Source of the DNA: an uncultured Verrucomicrobiota bacterium
Lineage (GTDB): Bacteria; Verrucomicrobiota; Verrucomicrobiia; Limisphaerales; SXTU01
Reading direction: 5' to 3'
Length of the DNA stretch: 30,041 bases
NCBI GenBank assembly: GCA_903863315.1
Contig: CAIPBN010000237.1
Span: 1-30,041, forward strand
Shown here piece after piece: positions 26,286 through 30,041 of this stretch (positions are counted from its first letter, which is position 1; each line of letters opens with the position of its first letter). A model generated the notes under the pieces. That model ran no database searches. It saw only the letters and a list, made by a program, of their open reading frames with translations, and was not told the origin of the DNA. Both the position numbers and the translations under genes were made by a program.

Positions 26286-27913
26286 AGACGTTCTCGCTTG
26301 CCCTGCTTTTTGCGGTGCTGTGCGCCTCCGCCTCAGCCGACGACACGGCCAAGCTCGCGGCGTTGCTCACCTCGGCGGGGGAAAACGGCGGCACGGCCAC
26401 GATTCCGCCGGGTGATTATCAGCTCGATGGCACGCAGCCACTGCGACTGGCTTCACGTATGACGGTTTTGGCCTACGGGGCGCGGTTTCACTTGCCCAAA
26501 ACGCTTGGGGACAAGGCGCGGGTGGTGTTGTTCGCTGGCACGAACGTGAGCGACTTCCGCTGGTTCGGCGGACACTTCACCGGGCAAGTATTCGACCCGG
26601 CCCAAGCGATAAAATCGTGGGAGCCGAATGTGAACACGCGGGCGATTCTACTCACGACGACGCCCGGTGGACGCACGGAGAACGTGACGTTCCGCGACGT
26701 GACAAGCGATGGCGTGGCGGGTGGGGTCATCACCGTGCTCGGCGCGGAGAAGAAGGGCAGCGAGCGCGAGGTGGAGACGTTCGCGCGCAACGTAACGGTG
26801 GAAAACTGCACGCTGGAGCGCAGCGGGAAGTTCATGTGGGACTACGGCTACCTGTGGCAAATCACCGTGTGGCCCGAGGACTACAGCGACGCCGAGCGCA
26901 CGATGGCGGCGAAGTATTTCCGCCACGACCTCGTGCGCGGGCCGGTGCGGATGGAAGCGGGCGATGACCGCGTGTTTTTCGACAACGCAAAGCCGCTGCC
27001 TGTCACGAAAAAGCGCGAAAGCGCGGAGGCGGAGCGCGGCCACGATGCGGTGTCCTTTTTCGCCGACTCGCTGCCGCGAAACATCGTGCGCGGGCGGCAG
27101 TATTTCGTCGTCGAGAGCAAGCCGGAATTCATCCGCGTGGCGGAGTCGCCGGGCGGCCCGGCGGTGAAGTTCGACGGCAGCGCGGGACCCCAGGCGAAGC
27201 TCATCAGCAATCTGTTTCAGGCGCATCTCGCGCTCTACTCCCCGGCGGGCAGCGGGCCGGGCAAAGGGGCGCTCGACCTCGTCGGCTGCGAGAAAGTCAT
27301 CGTGCGCGGCTGCCGCCTCAGCGCGCTCGGCGACACGATGCACATCCAGAAATCGCGCGGCATTGTGTTCACCGGGAATCACATCACCGGCTCGCGCATG
27401 GGCGCGTTTTTCCTCGCGGAGTTTTGCCAGGATGCAGTTGTGACCGGCAACACCGTGGATGGCTCGAACGGCTCGCGTGTCATGAGCGTGGAGAAGTCGT
27501 GTGAGGATGTGGTGATAACCGGCAACACCTTCCGAAACGGCGGTCGTGGCTCGTGGATAAACCAGCCCCGCAACTTCGTGCTGGCCGACAACATTTTCGT
27601 GAACAACACGACCAAGTGCGAACGCGACCCGCGCCGTGGCCGGCGCAGCTTTGTGACCGGCGACTACGAGCGCTACGCCGAGGTTTATTTCACCACGCAC
27701 GAACCCGGCGGTCGCTACGGCAACGTGACGATTCGCGGCAATATCTTCACCAGCGGCCCGCACGCGACCCACGCCATCACCTTCGCGCCCGGCGGCGATA
27801 CGATTGTCGTCACGGACAACATTTTCCGCGGGCCAGTGACGAGCATCCCAGCGCCGAAGGCCTGTGAGAACGTGGCAATTCGAGAGAACACGCTTCAACC
27901 TGCCTTGCCATGA
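26282..27913 (+). CDS. Exported right-handed parallel beta-helix protein (pectate lyase/polysaccharide-acting fold)
   Basis: The 543-residue protein has a signal peptide (MKTFSLALLFAVLCASASA-DD). It is built of repeating short strands typical of a beta-helix: VTVENCTLERSG, VIVRGCRLSALGD, IVFTGNHITGS, AVVTGNTVDGS, VVITGNTFRNG, FVLADNIFVNN, VTIRGNIFTSG and IVVTDNIFRG. The fold is used by polysaccharide lyases, glycoside hydrolases and epimerases. Catalytic residues cannot be assigned from sequence alone. It overlaps both neighbours by four bases, which supports a shared job on an exported or environmental polysaccharide. Confidence 0.82.
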   Translation: MKTFSLALLFAVLCASASADDTAKLAALLTSAGENGGTATIPPGDYQLDGTQPLRLASRMTVLAYGARFHLPKTLGDKARVVLFAGTNVSDFRWFGGHFTGQVFDPAQAIKSWEPNVNTRAILLTTTPGGRTENVTFRDVTSDGVAGGVITVLGAEKKGSEREVETFARNVTVENCTLERSGKFMWDYGYLWQITVWPEDYSDAERTMAAKYFRHDLVRGPVRMEAGDDRVFFDNAKPLPVTKKRESAEAERGHDAVSFFADSLPRNIVRGRQYFVVESKPEFIRVAESPGGPAVKFDGSAGPQAKLISNLFQAHLALYSPAGSGPGKGALDLVGCEKVIVRGCRLSALGDTMHIQKSRGIVFTGNHITGSRMGAFFLAEFCQDAVVTGNTVDGSNGSRVMSVEKSCEDVVITGNTFRNGGRGSWINQPRNFVLADNIFVNNTTKCERDPRRGRRSFVTGDYERYAEVYFTTHEPGGRYGNVTIRGNIFTSGPHATHAITFAPGGDTIVVTDNIFRGPVTSIPAPKACENVAIRENTLQPALP

Positions 27914-29169
27914 ACCGCCGCCACTTCCTCCACACTACCCTCGCCGCTTCACTCGCCACCTCCGTGCGCGCCGCTGAGAAGCGCCCGCCGCGCCTGTTGC
28001 TCCGTTCGTCGTGGCAGACGGTGAACATCGGTGACATCGCGCACACGCCGGGGGTGCTGGCGCTCATCGAGAAGCATTTGCCCGGCGTGGAGGTGCGGTT
28101 GTGGCCGAGCAAGGTGGACAACGGCGTCGAGGAGATGTTGCTCGCGCGCTTTCCGAAGGTGCGCATCGTCAAGGGGCCGGAGGCGCTCAAGGCAGCTTTC
28201 GCCGAGTGCGACTTCCTGCTGCACGGCTCCGGGCCGTCGCTGGTAGCGCAGAACGACGTGGCGCGCTGGGCGAGAGAGACCAGCAAGCCCTACGGCGTCT
28301 ACGGCATCACGCTGTCGCTGCAAGGCTCCACCGCCACTTCGCCCGCGTCGGACGCGGCCATCAACGCGACCGTGGCCGTCCTCAGCGGCGCGAAGTTCGC
28401 CTACTTCCGCGACTCGAAGTCGCTGGAGCTGGCGAAGCAGCGTGGTTGCACCTGCCCGTTGATGGAGTTTGGCCCGGACGGCGCGTTTGCCACGGACTTG
28501 CGCGACGACGCGAAGGCGACGGCCTTCCTCAAGGCGAACGGTTTGGAGGACGGCCAGTTTCTCTGCTGCATTCCGCGCCTGCGCTTCACGCCTTACTGGA
28601 CCATTCACAAGGAGCGCGCGATGGACCCGGTGAAACACGCGCGTAATGAAGCCTTGAAGGAGCACGACCACGCACCGCACCGGCAGGCCATCATCGAGGT
28701 GCTTCGGCAGACGAAACTCAAGGTGCTCATCTGCCCCGAGGATCAGACGCAGATGGCCGTGGGCAAGGAGCTGCTCTACGACCCGCTCCCCGCCGACGTG
28801 AAAGCGCGCGCCGTCTGGCGGCCCAACTACTGGCTCACGGGCGAGGCCATCTCGGTTTACACGCGCAGCGCCGGCCTCTTCGGCAACGAGATGCACTCGC
28901 CCATCATGTGCATCGGCAACGGCATTCCCGCCATCGTCTGCCGCTGGGCCGAGCAGACGAGCAAGGGACTCATGTGGCGCGACATCGGCCTCGGCGACTG
29001 GCTCTTCGACTTCGACAAGGAAGAGGACCGCGCGAAGCTCGTCCCCGCCGTGCTCGCCATGGCGAAAGACCCCACCGCTGCGAAGGCCAAGGCCGCGAAG
29101 GGACGCGAGTTCGTGATGAGCAAGTTCGCCACGAGCATGGGCGTAGTGAAGAAGCAGTTGCTCGCCTAA
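27910..29169 (+). CDS. Polysaccharide pyruvyltransferase-family protein with a Tat-type signal
   Basis: The 419-residue protein has the polysaccharide pyruvyltransferase domain: NIGDIAHTPGVLALIEKHLPG, the DFLLHGSGPSLV loop, CCIPRLRFTPYW and the GNEMHSPIMCIGNGIPAIVCR segment near the C-terminus. Known family members add ketal pyruvate from phosphoenolpyruvate to sugars in the cytoplasm. Here the N-terminus (MNRRHFLHTTLAASLATSVRAA) looks like a twin-arginine export signal, so the protein is probably folded with its cofactor or partner and exported. A different donor or a sugar-binding role is then likely. It overlaps the beta-helix gene by four bases. Confidence 0.82.
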   Translation: MNRRHFLHTTLAASLATSVRAAEKRPPRLLLRSSWQTVNIGDIAHTPGVLALIEKHLPGVEVRLWPSKVDNGVEEMLLARFPKVRIVKGPEALKAAFAECDFLLHGSGPSLVAQNDVARWARETSKPYGVYGITLSLQGSTATSPASDAAINATVAVLSGAKFAYFRDSKSLELAKQRGCTCPLMEFGPDGAFATDLRDDAKATAFLKANGLEDGQFLCCIPRLRFTPYWTIHKERAMDPVKHARNEALKEHDHAPHRQAIIEVLRQTKLKVLICPEDQTQMAVGKELLYDPLPADVKARAVWRPNYWLTGEAISVYTRSAGLFGNEMHSPIMCIGNGIPAIVCRWAEQTSKGLMWRDIGLGDWLFDFDKEEDRAKLVPAVLAMAKDPTAAKAKAAKGREFVMSKFATSMGVVKKQLLA

Positions 29170-29209
29170 AACCAAAAGCAGCGCAACCAAGCATCCAAAC
29201 AAGCCAACC

Positions 29210-29611
29210 ATGAAAATCGCTACCCACATCGTCGCCGGCCTGTTCGGCCTCATGTTCCTCTTCGGAGGATTTTTTTTCTTCTTCGGCACGCTACCGCCGG
29301 GACCGCCGGAAGACTCGCTGCCGGGCAAGTTCATGGCCGCGTTCGGTCCGACCGGCTACATGGCTTTCGTCAAAGTCTGCGAAATCATCGGCGGCGCGCT
29401 GGTCGTGGTGCCGAAAACGCGCAATCTCGGCCTGCTCATCCTCGGCCCCATCGTCATCAACATCCTGTGCTTCCACGCCTTCGTAATTAAGGGAGGCTTC
29501 GGCGGCGCGCATGCGTTCATCACCGTGGCCGCGCTGTTCCTGCTCTGGACGGAGCGCAAGGCCTTTGCCGGACTGGTGAACCGCCCGTCCGACTCGATCG
29601 CGCCGCAATGA
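29210..29611 (+). CDS. Small DoxX-like membrane protein
   Basis: The 133-residue protein has four hydrophobic segments (about 5-26, 47-66, 72-92 and 97-115) and resembles the DoxX/DoxX-like family of small redox-associated membrane proteins, though the match is by topology rather than a diagnostic motif. The first helix contains five phenylalanines in a row, encoded by a run of eight T at 29270-29277. It starts about 40 bases after the preceding gene and overlaps the next gene by four bases (ATGA). Confidence 0.6.
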   Translation: MKIATHIVAGLFGLMFLFGGFFFFFGTLPPGPPEDSLPGKFMAAFGPTGYMAFVKVCEIIGGALVVVPKTRNLGLLILGPIVINILCFHAFVIKGGFGGAHAFITVAALFLLWTERKAFAGLVNRPSDSIAPQ

Positions 29612-30041
29612 ATTTTTTCCTTCCTCTCCGCCGCGTCTGGCTGCTCGTCGGGTTGCTCGGCTGGAGCCAAAGCTTTGCTGCCAACGCGCCGCAACGTATC
29701 GAGGCCGACCTGCTCGTCGTTGGCGGCAACGAACCGGCCGTCGCCGCTGCTGTGCAGGCCGCGCGGCTCGGCGTGAAGCGCGTCGTGCTCGTAAGCGACA
29801 TCGCGATGCTCGGCGGGCAGTTCAGCGCCGAGGGCGTGGGCAACGTGGACGAATGGACGACCGTCAACGGCAAGCGCACCCGGTTCCCGCGCTCCGGGAT
29901 GTTTCTCGAGGTCGCCCGCGCCATCGAGGCCACCAACCTGCGCAAATACGGCAAGGCCGAGCCGGCGAATTCCTTCTGCGCCTGGCTGACCGTCGAGCCG
30001 CGCGAGGCCGCGCGCATCTTCGAGGAGCTGGTCGCACCACA
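29608..30041 (+). CDS. Exported FAD-dependent oxidoreductase (3' end cut by the window)
   Basis: The first 144 residues are present. A signal peptide (LLVGLLGWSQSFA-AN) precedes a dinucleotide-binding strand-turn-helix with the VVGGNEPAVAAAVQAARLG form of the glycine motif, then VVLVSDIAMLGGQFSAEGVGN. This matches the PF12831-type FAD oxidoreductases that are common as exported proteins in verrucomicrobia and planctomycetes. The ATG at 29608 overlaps the preceding stop, so it is coupled to the DoxX-like gene. Substrate unknown. Confidence 0.85.
   Translation, partial: MNFFLPLRRVWLLVGLLGWSQSFAANAPQRIEADLLVVGGNEPAVAAAVQAARLGVKRVVLVSDIAMLGGQFSAEGVGNVDEWTTVNGKRTRFPRSGMFLEVARAIEATNLRKYGKAEPANSFCAWLTVEPREAARIFEELVAP

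Noticed and set aside
29270..29277. Run of eight T inside the DoxX-like gene as a possible programmed frameshift site
   Set aside because: The reading frame continues normally through it to a stop overlapping the next start; there is no downstream stem and no useful product in another frame.

Overview
The window looks like part of a chromosome from a GC-rich, Gram-negative bacterium, most likely a verrucomicrobium of the Pedosphaera/Limisphaerales kind. This placement is inferred from gene content and style: TonB-dependent receptors with ExbB/ExbD/TonB, a PEGA-repeat Ser/Thr kinase with a sulfatase-modifying-type C-terminus, a cyclase-FHA protein, exported LamG and beta-helix proteins, a Tat-type MNRRHFL leader and weak Shine-Dalgarno sequences. 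No rRNA, tRNA, CRISPR array, transposase or phage gene was seen.

Layout. (1) 1-4139, plus strand: the end of a zinc carboxypeptidase-fold deacylase, then sulfate ABC transporter genes cysT, cysW and cysA, with a four-helix-bundle (4HB) gene between cysW and cysA. (2) 4149-9173, minus strand: tonB, exbB, exbD, a membrane-anchored coiled-coil protein and a TonB-dependent receptor. (3) 9754-17406, minus strand: a second, FecA-like receptor, then a kinase-PEGA-FGE-like protein and a cyclase with two FHA domains. (4) 17598-20001, minus strand: a UbiA-family prenyltransferase and a nucleoside-type MFS transporter. (5) 20156-24224, plus strand: assimilatory sulfate reduction genes cysI, a DUF2061 gene, cysH, a second 4HB gene and cysD. 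(6) 24276-30041, plus strand: a tightly coupled set of mostly exported proteins (two LamG/concanavalin-like proteins, a beta-helix protein, a pyruvyltransferase-fold protein, a small DoxX-like membrane protein and an FAD oxidoreductase cut by the window end). Sections 1 and 5 together import sulfate and reduce it to sulfide. cysN, cysC, cysJ and a sulfate-binding protein are not in the window.

Two patterns stand out. First, both sulfur operons are interrupted by a 470-490 bp unit with the same design: an upstream imperfect hairpin that runs into the end of the preceding gene, a 4HB gene, and a downstream copy of the repeat arm. The repeat sequences and the 4HB proteins differ between the two units, which suggests two independent insertions of a small, poorly described type of element. 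Second, the regions upstream of tonB and of both TonB-dependent receptors each carry four direct heptamers (CGSAARC read in the gene direction) at exactly the same 10-11-10 bp steps. This looks like a shared operator for a TonB regulon.
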